A DNA stretch of 26,256 nucleotides from ZC4RG30 sp964455685 (lineage in GTDB: Bacteria > Pseudomonadota > Gammaproteobacteria > Steroidobacterales > Steroidobacteraceae): contig CAYVZE010000036.1 in NCBI GenBank assembly GCA_964455685.1, forward strand, positions 1 to 26,256. Reading direction: 5' to 3'. This document shows, in pieces, positions 1-8,077 of the stretch; the first letter of the stretch is position 1, and each line of letters begins with the position of its first letter. The notes under the pieces were generated by a model. That model was not told the origin of the DNA. It made no database searches and worked only from the letters and a program-made list of their open reading frames with translations. The position numbers and the translations under genes are program-made.

Positions 1-757
1 GGCGGCGGTGCTGGCCGAGGGCCAGACCGTGATCGAGAACGCCGCGCGCGAGCCCGAGGTGGTCGACCTCGCCGACTTCCTCATCAAGATGGGGGCGAAG
101 ATCCAGGGGGCCGGCACCGACCGCATCGTGGTCGAGGGCGTGGAGCGCCTGCACGGCGCGCACCACGAGGTGCAGCCCGACCGCATCGAGACCGGCACCT
201 TCCTGGTGGCCGGCGCCATCACCGGCGGGCGCGTCATGGCGCGCAACACCGATCCCTCGCACCTGGATGCGGTACTGCTGAAGCTGCAGGAGGCCGGCGC
301 CGAGGTGAAGACCGGCGCGGACTGGATCGAGCTCGACATGCGCGGCCGGCGGCCGAAGTCGGTGGACGTGCGCACCGCGCCGTACCCGGCCTTCCCCACC
401 GACATGCAGGCGCAGTTCGCGGCGCTGGACTGCGTCGCCGAGGGCGTGGGCACCATCACCGAGACCATCTTCGAGAACCGCTTCATGCACATGCTGGAGC
501 TGCGCCGCCTGGGCGCGGAGATCCGGCTGGAAGGCAACACCGCCATCATCAAGGGCGTGCCGCACCTGACCGCGGCGCCGGTGATGGCCACCGACCTGCG
601 CGCCTCGGCCAGCCTGGTGATCGCGGGACTGGTGGCCGAGGGGCGCACCGAGATCGACCGCATCTACCACATCGACCGCGGCTACGAGTCCATCGAGGAG
701 AAGCTGGCGCAGCTGGGCGCGCAGATCCGCCGCGTGCCGGTGAGCCCGGCGCGCTGA
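1..757 (+). CDS. murA: UDP-N-acetylglucosamine 1-carboxyvinyltransferase, C-terminal part (left edge truncates it)
   Basis: This is the C-terminal 250 or so residues of MurA, the cytosolic enzyme that transfers enolpyruvate from PEP to UDP-GlcNAc in the first committed step of peptidoglycan synthesis. The reading frame is open from base 2, and family conservation continues unbroken to the edge (AEGQTVIENAAREPEVVDLA), so the GTG at 8 is an internal valine and not a start. Visible MurA signatures are TDRIVVEGVERL, PDRIETGTFLVAGAI, FPTDMQAQF (carrying the catalytic Asp corresponding to E. coli D305), ETIFENRFMH, MATDLRASASLV and the C-terminal RIYHIDRGYESIEEKL. The active-site Cys loop lies upstream of the window. 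The gene stops with TGA at 755-757, only five bases before the stop of the convergent protease gene. Confidence 0.97.
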   Translation, partial: AAVLAEGQTVIENAAREPEVVDLADFLIKMGAKIQGAGTDRIVVEGVERLHGAHHEVQPDRIETGTFLVAGAITGGRVMARNTDPSHLDAVLLKLQEAGAEVKTGADWIELDMRGRRPKSVDVRTAPYPAFPTDMQAQFAALDCVAEGVGTITETIFENRFMHMLELRRLGAEIRLEGNTAIIKGVPHLTAAPVMATDLRASASLVIAGLVAEGRTEIDRIYHIDRGYESIEEKLAQLGAQIRRVPVSPAR

Positions 758-762
758 AGCGG

Positions 763-1902
<1,140 letters not shown>

Positions 1903-1935
1903 GGCGTGGCCCACCGATGGGCGGGTGAAAGCGCT

Positions 1936-1941
1936 AGTGTA
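1936..1941 (-). promoter_or_regulatory. Candidate -10 element for the DegS-like protease gene
   Basis: Read on the minus strand the sequence is TACACT, four of six matches to the sigma70 -10, giving a predicted start near 1929 and a leader of about 27 nt. It overlaps the plus-strand TATAAT used for petA. No good -35 is visible. Confidence 0.4.
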
Positions 1942-1945
1942 TAAT
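1940..1945 (+). promoter_or_regulatory. Candidate -10 element of the petABC-sspAB operon
   Basis: A perfect TATAAT stands out in very GC-rich DNA, 84 bases before the petA ATG. The predicted start is about 1951-1952. No recognisable TTGACA lies 16-18 bp upstream, so recruitment may rely on the -10 or on an activator. Confidence 0.6.
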
Positions 1946-1948
1946 GCG

Positions 1949-1976
1949 CGGCTGACCGGACCGCAGGGGTCAGCCG
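1949..1976 (+). promoter_or_regulatory. 9-bp inverted repeat at the predicted 5' end of the pet mRNA
   Basis: CGGCTGACC (1949-1957) and GGTCAGCCG (1968-1976) are perfect inverted copies around a 10-nt loop. The left arm coincides with the predicted transcription start from TATAAT at 1940. It could be a regulator operator at +1 or a 5'-terminal RNA hairpin that stabilises the message. There is no T-run, so it is not a terminator. Confidence 0.5.
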
Positions 1977-2028
1977 ACCTCGTCGCGGGTTTCCGGCCAG
2001 AAACAAAAGCAAGTCTTCGGAAATCTTG

Positions 2029-2655
2029 ATGACCGACCCTATCGACGCCGTAGTCCCCAAGCCCGAGGTCGACCAGGACCGCCGCGGCTTCCTCACTTTC
2101 GCCACCACAGCCACCGGCGTGGTCGGCGCAGCCTTCGCCGCGGTCCCGTTCATCGCCTCGTGGGCTCCCTCGGAACGGGCTCGCGCGGCCGGCGCCCCGG
2201 TCACGGTCGACCTGACCAAGATCGAGCCGGGCCAGATGGTGACCTTCATCTACCGCAAGAAGCCCATCTACGTGGTGCGTCGCACGCCGGAGATGCTGGC
2301 GCGGCTGTCCGGTCACGAGAAGGACCTGAAGGACGCTGATTCCGCCTCCTCGCTGCAGCCCGAGTACGCCCGCAACGAGGCGCGTGCCGCCCGCCCCGAG
2401 TTCCTGGTCGTCGAGGGCACCTGCACCCACCTGGGCTGCCTGCCGAAGGCCCGCTTCGATGCCGGCGCCTCGCCCGAGCTGGGCGAGAACTGGCCGGGCG
2501 GCTTCTTCTGCCCCTGCCATGGCTCGAAGTTCGACCTGTCCGGGCGCGTGTTCGCCGGCTCGCCGGCATCGACCAACCTGATCGTCCCCAACTACTCCTT
2601 CCCCGACGAGAACACCCTGGTGATCGGCGTCGACGCTGACACGCAGGAGGCATGA
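2029..2655 (+). CDS. petA: Ubiquinol-cytochrome c reductase, Rieske iron-sulfur subunit
   Basis: 208 aa from the ATG at 2029. A TTG directly before it would add one residue, and ATG is preferred. The Rieske protein carries the 2Fe-2S cluster of the bc1 complex and moves electrons from quinol at the Qo site to cytochrome c1 in the periplasm. The N-terminus has a twin-arginine-like signal (DQDRRGFLTFA, residues 16-26) leading into a transmembrane anchor (about 28-45). Cluster box I is CTHLGC (Cys132, His134 as ligands; Cys137 for the disulfide). Box II is CPCHGS (Cys161 and His164 as ligands; Cys163 for the disulfide). First gene of petABC-sspAB; the only visible SD is a weak GGAAA about 6-9 bases before the ATG. 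The stop overlaps an unused ATG of petB at 2652. Confidence 0.97.
   Translation: MTDPIDAVVPKPEVDQDRRGFLTFATTATGVVGAAFAAVPFIASWAPSERARAAGAPVTVDLTKIEPGQMVTFIYRKKPIYVVRRTPEMLARLSGHEKDLKDADSASSLQPEYARNEARAARPEFLVVEGTCTHLGCLPKARFDAGASPELGENWPGGFFCPCHGSKFDLSGRVFAGSPASTNLIVPNYSFPDENTLVIGVDADTQEA
2645..2650 (+). promoter_or_regulatory. Shine-Dalgarno deciding the petB start
   Basis: A perfect AGGAGG lies inside the last codons of petA. It is 10 nt before the ATG at 2661 but only 1 nt before the ATG at 2652, which argues for 2661 as the petB start. Confidence 0.7.
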
Positions 2656-2660
2656 CACCG

Positions 2661-3908
2661 ATGGCCAATTCCACCTCGCAGCCCGAGCGCAAGGGCTTCC
2701 TGGGCTGGCTCAACAAGCGCCTGCCCGTCGACCAGTTCATCGAGTCGCAGCTGACCGGCTACTACGCGCCGAAGAACTTCAACTTCTGGTACTACTTCGG
2801 CGTCCTGTCGATCGTGGCGCTGGTGATCCAGCTGCTGTCCGGCATCTTCCTGACCATGCACTACAAGGTCGGGGAGGCCACGGCGTTCGACTCCGTCGAG
2901 TACATCATGCGCGAGGTCCCCTACGGGTGGCTGATCCGCTACATGCACTCCACGGGCGCCTCGTTCTTCTTCATCGTGGTGTACCTGCACATGTTCCGCG
3001 CATTCCTGTACGGCTCGTACAAGGCGCCGCGCGAGCTGCTGTGGCTGTTCGGCATGCTGATCTACCTGGCGCTGATGGCCGAGGCCTTCATGGGCTACGT
3101 GCTGCCGTGGGGCAACATGTCGTTCTGGGGCGCGCAGGTGATCGTGAACCTGTTCGGCACCATCCCGGTCATCGGGCCGGGCCTGGTGGAGTGGATCCGC
3201 GGCGACTACGGCATCGCCGATGCCACGCTGAACCGCTTCTTCTCGCTGCATGTGGTGGCGGTGCCGCTGGTGTTGCTGCTGCTGGTGGTGCTGCACCTGG
3301 TGGCGCTGCGCCACAACGGCTCGAACAACCCCGACGGCATCGAGATCAAGGCGAAGAAGGGCCCGGACGGAAAGCCGCTGGACGGCATCCCGTTCCATCC
3401 CTACTACACGGTCAAGGACCTGGTGGGCGTGGGCGTGTTCCTGATCGCCTTCGCGGTGGTGGTGTTCTTCGTGCCGACCTTCGGCGGCCTGTTCCTGGAG
3501 GCGCCGAACTTCGAGCCGGCCAACCCGATGTCCACCCCGGAGCACATCGCGCCGGTGTGGTACTTCACCCCGTTCTACGCCATCCTGCGCGCGGTTCCGG
3601 ACCAGCAGATGGGCGCGCTGCTGATGGCGCTGTCGCTGCTGTGCCTGGTGGTGCTGCCGTGGCTGGACCGCTCGCCGGTCAAGTCCTGGCGCTACCGCCC
3701 GGCCAGCTGGCGGATCGCGCTGACCGTGTTCGCGATTTCTTTCGTCGTGCTGGGCTACCTGGGCCTGAAGCCTGCCGAGGGCATCTATGTGCTGCTCGCG
3801 CGCATCTTCACGACGCTGTACTTCGCGTTCTTCGTGTTGATGCCGTTCTATACCCGCGGTGAGAGCACCGCGCGCGTGCCCGAGCGGCTGACCTTCTCCT
3901 CGCATTAA
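2661..3908 (+). CDS. petB: Ubiquinol-cytochrome c reductase, cytochrome b subunit
   Basis: 415 aa, the inner-membrane core of the bc1 complex, with the Qo and Qi quinone sites and two b hemes. Eight transmembrane segments are visible. The four heme ligands are His96 and His110 (helix B, RYMHSTGASFFFIVVYLHMF) and His197 and His212 (helix D). The lumenal Qo loop reads TPEHIAPVWYFTPFYAILR (292-310), so the usual PEWY is PVWY, a variant I recall from many beta- and gammaproteobacteria. The length is that of the bacterial long form, with no fusion to cytochrome c1. Start chosen from the AGGAGG spacing. Ten bases separate it from petC. Confidence 0.97.
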   Translation: MANSTSQPERKGFLGWLNKRLPVDQFIESQLTGYYAPKNFNFWYYFGVLSIVALVIQLLSGIFLTMHYKVGEATAFDSVEYIMREVPYGWLIRYMHSTGASFFFIVVYLHMFRAFLYGSYKAPRELLWLFGMLIYLALMAEAFMGYVLPWGNMSFWGAQVIVNLFGTIPVIGPGLVEWIRGDYGIADATLNRFFSLHVVAVPLVLLLLVVLHLVALRHNGSNNPDGIEIKAKKGPDGKPLDGIPFHPYYTVKDLVGVGVFLIAFAVVVFFVPTFGGLFLEAPNFEPANPMSTPEHIAPVWYFTPFYAILRAVPDQQMGALLMALSLLCLVVLPWLDRSPVKSWRYRPASWRIALTVFAISFVVLGYLGLKPAEGIYVLLARIFTTLYFAFFVLMPFYTRGESTARVPERLTFSSH

Positions 3909-3918
3909 GGCTTCGAAG

Positions 3919-4692
3919 ATGCACATGGGTTCTGGACGTAAATGGATGGTGCTGGCCGCCCTTGCCTTTGCCGGCGTGGCGGGAGCTTCCGAGGGCGGGC
4001 ACGAGGCAGGCGTGAACTGGCAGGCCTGGCGCGCCGGCAACGACGTGACCAACACGGCGTCGCTGCAGCGTGGCGCTGCCAATTTCGTGAACTACTGCCT
4101 GGGTTGCCACTCCCTGAAGTACGTGCGCTGGTCGCGCCTGGCGGATGACCTGAGGATCCCGGCCGACCTCCTCGGCAAGACGCTGCTGCCCGCGGATGCC
4201 AAGGTGACCGACTACGTCACCAGCACGCTGCCGGCCGCCGATGCCGAGGCCTGGTTCGGCAAGCAGCCGCCCGACCTGTCGCTGACGGCGCGCTCTCGCG
4301 GCAAGGACTGGATCTTCCAGTTCCTGAAGGGCTTCTATGCCGACCCCTCCAAGGTCACCGGCACCAACAACCTGGTGCTCGACGGCGCCTCGATGCCGGC
4401 GGTGCTCTCCAGCCTGGAAGGCGTGAAGGCCGCGGTGTTCGCCGAGCACGGCGCTGCCGGCGGCCACGGCGGCGACCCGGCGGTGGAGCGTTTCGAGTAC
4501 CTGCAGCCGGGCAGCATGACGCCCGAGCAGTTCGACGGCTTCGTGCGCGACACGGTGAACTTCCTCGACTACGCGAGCGAGCCCGCGCAGGCCTGGCGCC
4601 GCAGCCTCGGTGTGTGGGTGGTGCTGTTCCTGCTCGTGTTCACCAGCTTCGCGTGGCTGTTGAAGAAGGAATACTGGAAGGACGTGCACTGA
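3919..4692 (+). CDS. petC: Ubiquinol-cytochrome c reductase, cytochrome c1 subunit
   Basis: 257 aa. A Sec signal peptide (about 1-24, MVLAALAFAGVAGA then ASEGG) exports it. The c-type heme site is CLGCH (Cys60, Cys63, His64), and Met159 in DGASMPAVL is the likely sixth heme ligand. The C-terminal helix (about 229-248) anchors the periplasmic heme domain to the membrane, preceded by the typical DTVNFLDYASEP. It takes electrons from the Rieske centre and passes them to soluble cytochrome c. Start: the ATG at 3919 has AAGG 8 nt upstream; the ATG at 3925 is possible but too far from it. Sixteen bases separate it from sspA, which fits one operon. Confidence 0.96.
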   Translation: MHMGSGRKWMVLAALAFAGVAGASEGGHEAGVNWQAWRAGNDVTNTASLQRGAANFVNYCLGCHSLKYVRWSRLADDLRIPADLLGKTLLPADAKVTDYVTSTLPAADAEAWFGKQPPDLSLTARSRGKDWIFQFLKGFYADPSKVTGTNNLVLDGASMPAVLSSLEGVKAAVFAEHGAAGGHGGDPAVERFEYLQPGSMTPEQFDGFVRDTVNFLDYASEPAQAWRRSLGVWVVLFLLVFTSFAWLLKKEYWKDVH

Positions 4693-4708
4693 GGTCGCGC
4701 CCGCCGTG

Positions 4709-5314
4709 ATGACGCTTTTCTCGGCTCCGGACGAGGTTGCCAGCCACCGGACCCGAATCGTTCTGGCAGAGAAGGACGTCGAGGTAGAGATCGTCAACGT
4801 CACCCCGGGCCGTTTCCCGGAGGACCTGCTCGATCTCAACCCCGACCACACGCTGCCCACGCTGGTGGACCGCGAGCTGGTGCTGTACGACTCGCGCATC
4901 ATCATCGAGTACCTCGATGAGCGCTTCCCGCACCCGCCGCTGATGCCGGTCGACCCGGTCTCCAGGGCGCAGTTCCGCCTCGCCCTGCACCGCATCGAGC
5001 GGGACTGGTACGGGCTGGCCAGCAAGCTCGACAAGTCGCAGCCGGGCAGCCCCGAGGCCGACAAGGCGCGCAACGAGCTGCGCGAGCTGGTCATCCAGTT
5101 CACCGACTTCGTGCGCAGCAAGCCGTACTTCATGAGCGACGAGCTGTCGCTGGTCGACGTGACGGTGGCGCCCATCCTGTGGCGCCTGCCGCGCTACCGC
5201 ATCGACGTGCCGCGCGACCTGACCCCGCTGCTCAAGTACACCAACCTGCTGTTCTCGCGGCCGGCGTTCCGCCTGAGCCTCTCGCCGCAGGAACGGGAGA
5301 TGCGAGTTGCCTGA
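4709..5314 (+). CDS. sspA: Stringent starvation protein A, GST-fold RNA polymerase-associated regulator
   Basis: 201 aa with a glutathione-S-transferase fold. The thioredoxin-like N-domain is about 1-75 (TLFSAPDEVASHRTRIVLA; NPDHTLPTLVD; YDSRIIIEYLDERFP) and the helical C-domain about 85-200. SspA binds RNA polymerase and changes transcription in starvation, acid stress and phage P1 growth in E. coli. It is not known to be an active transferase. The surface Pro-His-Pro motif known to matter in E. coli SspA is present (residues 74-76). Its position after petC and directly before sspB is the standard gammaproteobacterial arrangement. A GTG at 4706 would add one residue. The last eight bases overlap sspB, suggesting translational coupling. 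Confidence 0.95.
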   Translation: MTLFSAPDEVASHRTRIVLAEKDVEVEIVNVTPGRFPEDLLDLNPDHTLPTLVDRELVLYDSRIIIEYLDERFPHPPLMPVDPVSRAQFRLALHRIERDWYGLASKLDKSQPGSPEADKARNELRELVIQFTDFVRSKPYFMSDELSLVDVTVAPILWRLPRYRIDVPRDLTPLLKYTNLLFSRPAFRLSLSPQEREMRVA

Positions 5315-5738
5315 ACTCTCGCGACGCCCCTACCTGTTGCGAGCCATGCTGGACTGGATCGTGGACTGCGGCTGGACGCCGCACCTGATCGTCGATGCAA
5401 CGGTGGAGGGCGTCGAGGTGCCGCGCCAGTTCGTCAAGGAAGGGCGCATCGTGCTGAACATCTCCGCCTCGGCGACGCAGAACTTCTCGATCGGCGCCGA
5501 CACGGTGGAGTTCAATGCCCGTTTCTCCGGCGTCAGCCACCGTATCCGCGTGCCCTGCGACGCGGTGATGGGCATCTACGCGCGCGAGACGGGGCAGGGC
5601 ATGGTGTTCACCGACGAGCCGCCCTCGCCGCCGCCGGAAGACACCACGCCGGGCGGCGGGGATGAACGCCCGCCGGGCGGTGATGCGCCGCGCCCGCCGC
5701 GCAAGGGCGGCCGGCCCAGCCTCAAGGTCGTCAAGTAA
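5307..5738 (+). CDS. sspB: ClpXP adaptor SspB
   Basis: 143 aa from a TTG start at 5307, overlapping sspA by 8 bp. TTG is favoured because the conserved SspB N-terminus begins almost at once (SRRPYLLRAMLDWIVD). The globular substrate-binding domain covers about 5-100 (TPHLIVDATVEGVEVPRQFV, RIVLNIS, FNARFSGV, VMGIYARETG). It tethers ssrA-tagged, stalled translation products. A Pro/Gly-rich flexible linker (about 103-133) ends in GGRPSLKVVK, which closely matches the ClpX-binding XB tail of E. coli SspB. Both functional ends of the adaptor are therefore intact. Last gene of the operon; a hairpin plus T-run follows 6 bp after the stop. Confidence 0.96.
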   Translation: MPELSRRPYLLRAMLDWIVDCGWTPHLIVDATVEGVEVPRQFVKEGRIVLNISASATQNFSIGADTVEFNARFSGVSHRIRVPCDAVMGIYARETGQGMVFTDEPPSPPPEDTTPGGGDERPPGGDAPRPPRKGGRPSLKVVK

Positions 5739-5744
5739 CCGCCA

Positions 5745-5784
5745 GCGGGGAAGGTCCGGAAAGGGTCTTCCCCGCCGCGTTTTT
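5745..5784 (+). terminator. Intrinsic terminator of the pet-ssp operon
   Basis: GCGGGGAAG (5745-5753) and CTTCCCCGC (5767-5775) form a perfect 9-bp stem with a 13-nt loop. CGCG and five T follow (5780-5784). The T-run starts 4 bases after the stem, slightly far for an ideal rho-independent terminator. It lies between convergent sspB and yraN. Confidence 0.7.
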
Positions 5785-5793
5785 CCCCGGGGT

Positions 5794-6189
5794 TCATCGC
5801 GGCATGGCTTCGAAGGCGTGCCTGATCCACTCGATGCGGTAGCCCGCGGCGCCGTCCGGCGCCATGTCCAGCACGTCGAAACGCAGCGGCTGCCGGCCCA
5901 GTGCAGGCTGGCATGCCAGCAGGTGGCGGGTGGCGCGCTCGATGCGGCGCTGCTTGCGCAAGTCCACGCTGGCCGCGCCGCCGCCGTAGCGCGCGTCGGC
6001 GCGCAGGCGTACCTCGGCGATTACCACCACGCCGCGCGCGTCGCGCGCCACGATGTCGATCTCGCCGCTGCGGCAGCGGTAGTTGCGGGCAAGGATGGTC
6101 AGGGAGTGCGCCTGGAGGAACCGGGCGGCGGCGTCCTCGGCCGCACGGCCGATCTGCTGGCGGTCGGGCGGCGTGGGAGGGCGCCGCAC
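5794..6189 (-). CDS. yraN: UPF0102 family protein YraN, predicted nuclease-fold protein
   Basis: 131 aa from a GTG at 6189, four bases after the lpoA stop, so co-transcribed with it. The UPF0102 signature is clear: IGRAAEDAAARFL (13-25), ARNYRCRSGEIDIVARD (34-50) and IAEVRLRADARYGGGAASV (57-75), then KQRRIERATRHLL and RFDVL. The D-(x)n-ExR arrangement (GEID...EVR) resembles a PD-(D/E)XK restriction-like fold, with Arg in place of the usual Lys as also in E. coli YraN. The biochemical function of the family is not established; I make no claim beyond the fold. In many relatives diaA and a yraP-like gene follow yraN; here yraN ends next to the sspB terminator. Confidence 0.93.
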   Translation of the reverse strand: MRRPPTPPDRQQIGRAAEDAAARFLQAHSLTILARNYRCRSGEIDIVARDARGVVVIAEVRLRADARYGGGAASVDLRKQRRIERATRHLLACQPALGRQPLRFDVLDMAPDGAAGYRIEWIRHAFEAMPR

Positions 6190-6193
6190 CGCT

Positions 6194-8062
6194 TCAGTTC
6201 GTGAGCGGGTCGGCGGGCTGGATCTGGCCGTCGCGAACCTGCGCCCAGTTCAGCTGGCGCTCGATGCGCCCGTCCGGCGCCAGCGTCATGCGGCCGGTGA
6301 GGCCCTCCAGCGGCCAGGAGACGAAGCCGCGGCGCATCTGCGCAGCCAGCATGGCCGCGTCGTAGCCGAAGGCGAACAGGCGCGAGTCGCGCACGCTGCC
6401 CACGCTGCTCCAGGCGTGCTCGGTGGACAGGCGCACGTCGGCGGCGGTGCCGACGGTGTCGACGAACCAGGGCATCTCCACCAGCCGCACGCCCTCGAGG
6501 TCGCGCAGGCCGGTGCGGTCGGCGGGCAGGCCCTCCGTGGTCATGTAGGTGGGAATGTTCGCGGCGTTGAACTGGCGCTGGAAGGGGCGGATCTGGCGCA
6601 TGGCCAGCGGGTCGAAGCCGGCGACGAACAGCGCGTCGATGTGCGGCTCAGGACGCACCTCGCCGACCACTGCGGTGCCGATGGCCGACTGCACGCGCTC
6701 GCGCCGCTGGCGGCTGGCGTCGATGCCCAGCACCCGGCGCAGCGTGAACTCGATGTCGGTGGCGACATTGTAGTAACCCTCGGCAGCCACCCGTCCGCCC
6801 GACAGCGCCAGCTCCTCGGAGAACGCCGCGGCCACGCGCTGCCCCCATTCGCCGGCGGGCGCCATCACGGCCACGTTGGCGCCGCGGCCGCCCAGGTGGC
6901 GGGCGATCTGCCGTGCCTCGTCCTCGGGCGCCAGCGCGAACTGCCAGGCGTTGCGGCCGGCGCCGGCCGGCAGCGTGTTCAGCAGCAGCACGGGTACGTT
7001 GGAGGCCGTCGCCTCGGCGGCGGCCTGCACCTCCTCGCGCGTCAGCGGGCCGACGATGAAGGTGGCGCCATCGGCGACCGCGCCGCGGAGGGCCTGGCCC
7101 ACCGGCTGCGCGTGCGTGTCGTAGATGCGCACGTCGCCGAGGCCCGAGTCGGGCAGCTGGCCGGCGGCGGTGCGGAAGCCGTCGCGCACCAGCGTTGCAG
7201 CCGAGGGGCCCAGGCGCGGGTTGGACATGGGCAGCAGCAGCGCCACCGGGCCGCTGATGCGGCTGAGCTGCGCGCCGCCCGGTTCGCCGCTGCGCGCCGC
7301 CGGATCGATGATCTCGGTGTCGACGATGGTGGCGGCCGGATGCCCGGGGAAGCGCTGCCGCCAGCGATCGACCAGCGAGCGCGCCGACAGCGGGCTGCGG
7401 CCGGCGGTGGAAGCGACCTGCGCGATCTCGAGCCAGCCGCGCTCCAGCGCGTCGCGGCTCGCGGCCGGGTCGATGCGCAGGCCGCGGTCGATGGCGGCGC
7501 GCAGGTCGGTCAGCAGGTCGCGGCGCGCCCGCGTGCGGCCGTTCTCGTCCGCTGCCGCGCGCTCGCGCGCGATGCCGGCCTGCACCGCGGCGGCGGGTTC
7601 GCCGGCGCGCAGCGCCACCTGCTGGCGCAGGTAGAACAGCCGCGAGGCATCCTCGCGGCGCGGCGGCTCGGCCAGCTGCGTGGCCTGCTGGAAGGCCTGG
7701 CGGTACTGGCCACGCGCGGCCGCGATCTCGATGGCGAGCAGCTCGCGCTCGAAGTGCTGCCGGTCGGGCAATTGCACACTGGCGATGGCCAGCGCGCGCT
7801 GCGCATCATCGGCACGGTCGGCATCGAGCCACGCACGCGCCGCGGACAGCGCGAACTCATCGCGCTCGGGCGGCGGGTTGTTGTTCGCCAGCTCCTCGTA
7901 CATGCGCGCGGCCTCGACGAGGCTGCCTTGGCGCAGCAGCCTTTCGGCGCGGGCTTCGGAAGCGGGTCCCGGTCCGCCGGGAGCAGTGGCGCAGGCGGCC
8001 AGCAGGAGGAAAAGCGCGCCCGCAACGAGCGTCCCGAAAGTGGCGTGGCGGAGCGGCTGCAT
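6194..8062 (-). CDS. lpoA: Outer-membrane lipoprotein LpoA, activator of PBP1a
   Basis: 622 aa. It has a lipoprotein signal peptide, MQPLRHATFG then a hydrophobic core, and lipobox LAAC with the lipidated Cys at position 24. The N-terminal half (about 30-260) is helical and repeat-like, consistent with the TPR-like domain of LpoA. From about 270 (ISGPVALLLPMSNPRLG) a periplasmic-binding-protein-like fold begins (VRDGFRTAA, IYDTHAQPVGQAL, FIVGPLTREEVQ, VPVLLLNTLP, LFVAGFDPLAMRQIRP). E. coli LpoA, of similar length (678 aa), spans the periplasm and stimulates PBP1a transpeptidation. Start: the ATG at 8062 places basic residues before the signal core. No Shine-Dalgarno precedes it, and a TATAAT lies only 7 nt upstream. 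Divergent from rsmI as in E. coli (yraL/yraM). Confidence 0.93.
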   Translation of the reverse strand: MQPLRHATFGTLVAGALFLLLAACATAPGGPGPASEARAERLLRQGSLVEAARMYEELANNNPPPERDEFALSAARAWLDADRADDAQRALAIASVQLPDRQHFERELLAIEIAAARGQYRQAFQQATQLAEPPRREDASRLFYLRQQVALRAGEPAAAVQAGIARERAAADENGRTRARRDLLTDLRAAIDRGLRIDPAASRDALERGWLEIAQVASTAGRSPLSARSLVDRWRQRFPGHPAATIVDTEIIDPAARSGEPGGAQLSRISGPVALLLPMSNPRLGPSAATLVRDGFRTAAGQLPDSGLGDVRIYDTHAQPVGQALRGAVADGATFIVGPLTREEVQAAAEATASNVPVLLLNTLPAGAGRNAWQFALAPEDEARQIARHLGGRGANVAVMAPAGEWGQRVAAAFSEELALSGGRVAAEGYYNVATDIEFTLRRVLGIDASRQRRERVQSAIGTAVVGEVRPEPHIDALFVAGFDPLAMRQIRPFQRQFNAANIPTYMTTEGLPADRTGLRDLEGVRLVEMPWFVDTVGTAADVRLSTEHAWSSVGSVRDSRLFAFGYDAAMLAAQMRRGFVSWPLEGLTGRMTLAPDGRIERQLNWAQVRDGQIQPADPLTN

Positions 8063-8065
8063 GCG

Positions 8066-8071
8066 TAAGAT
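8066..8071 (+). promoter_or_regulatory. Possible -10 for rsmI
   Basis: TAAGAT on the plus strand matches the -10 consensus at four of six positions, including T1, A2, A5 and T6. It would place transcription start at about 8078, the A of the rsmI ATG. No clear -35; weak on its own. Confidence 0.3.
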
Positions 8072-8075
8072 TATA
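8070..8075 (-). promoter_or_regulatory. Candidate -10 for lpoA, implying a leaderless mRNA
   Basis: On the minus strand this is a perfect TATAAT separated from the lpoA ATG by 7 nt (CTTACGC). Normal -10 to +1 spacing puts the start at 8062-8063, at the start codon itself. There is no good -35 match 16-18 bp upstream. Confidence 0.5.
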
Positions 8076-8077
8076 GG

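Noticed and set aside
1903..2658. Extension of the minus-strand protease frame upstream to 2658
   Set aside because: It would be antisense to all of petA; the membrane anchor and family start are at 1902.
2652..2660. ATG at 2652 as the petB start
   Set aside because: The AGGAGG site is only 1 nt away; the ATG at 2661 has usable spacing.
2592..4082. Long minus-strand open frame (496 codons) opposite petB
   Set aside because: Low-complexity His/Gln/Arg-rich translation typical of antisense frames in high-GC DNA; petB is unambiguous.
6083..8068. 661-codon plus-strand frame across lpoA
   Set aside because: Shadow frame; the minus strand encodes a recognisable LpoA with lipobox and binding-protein domain.
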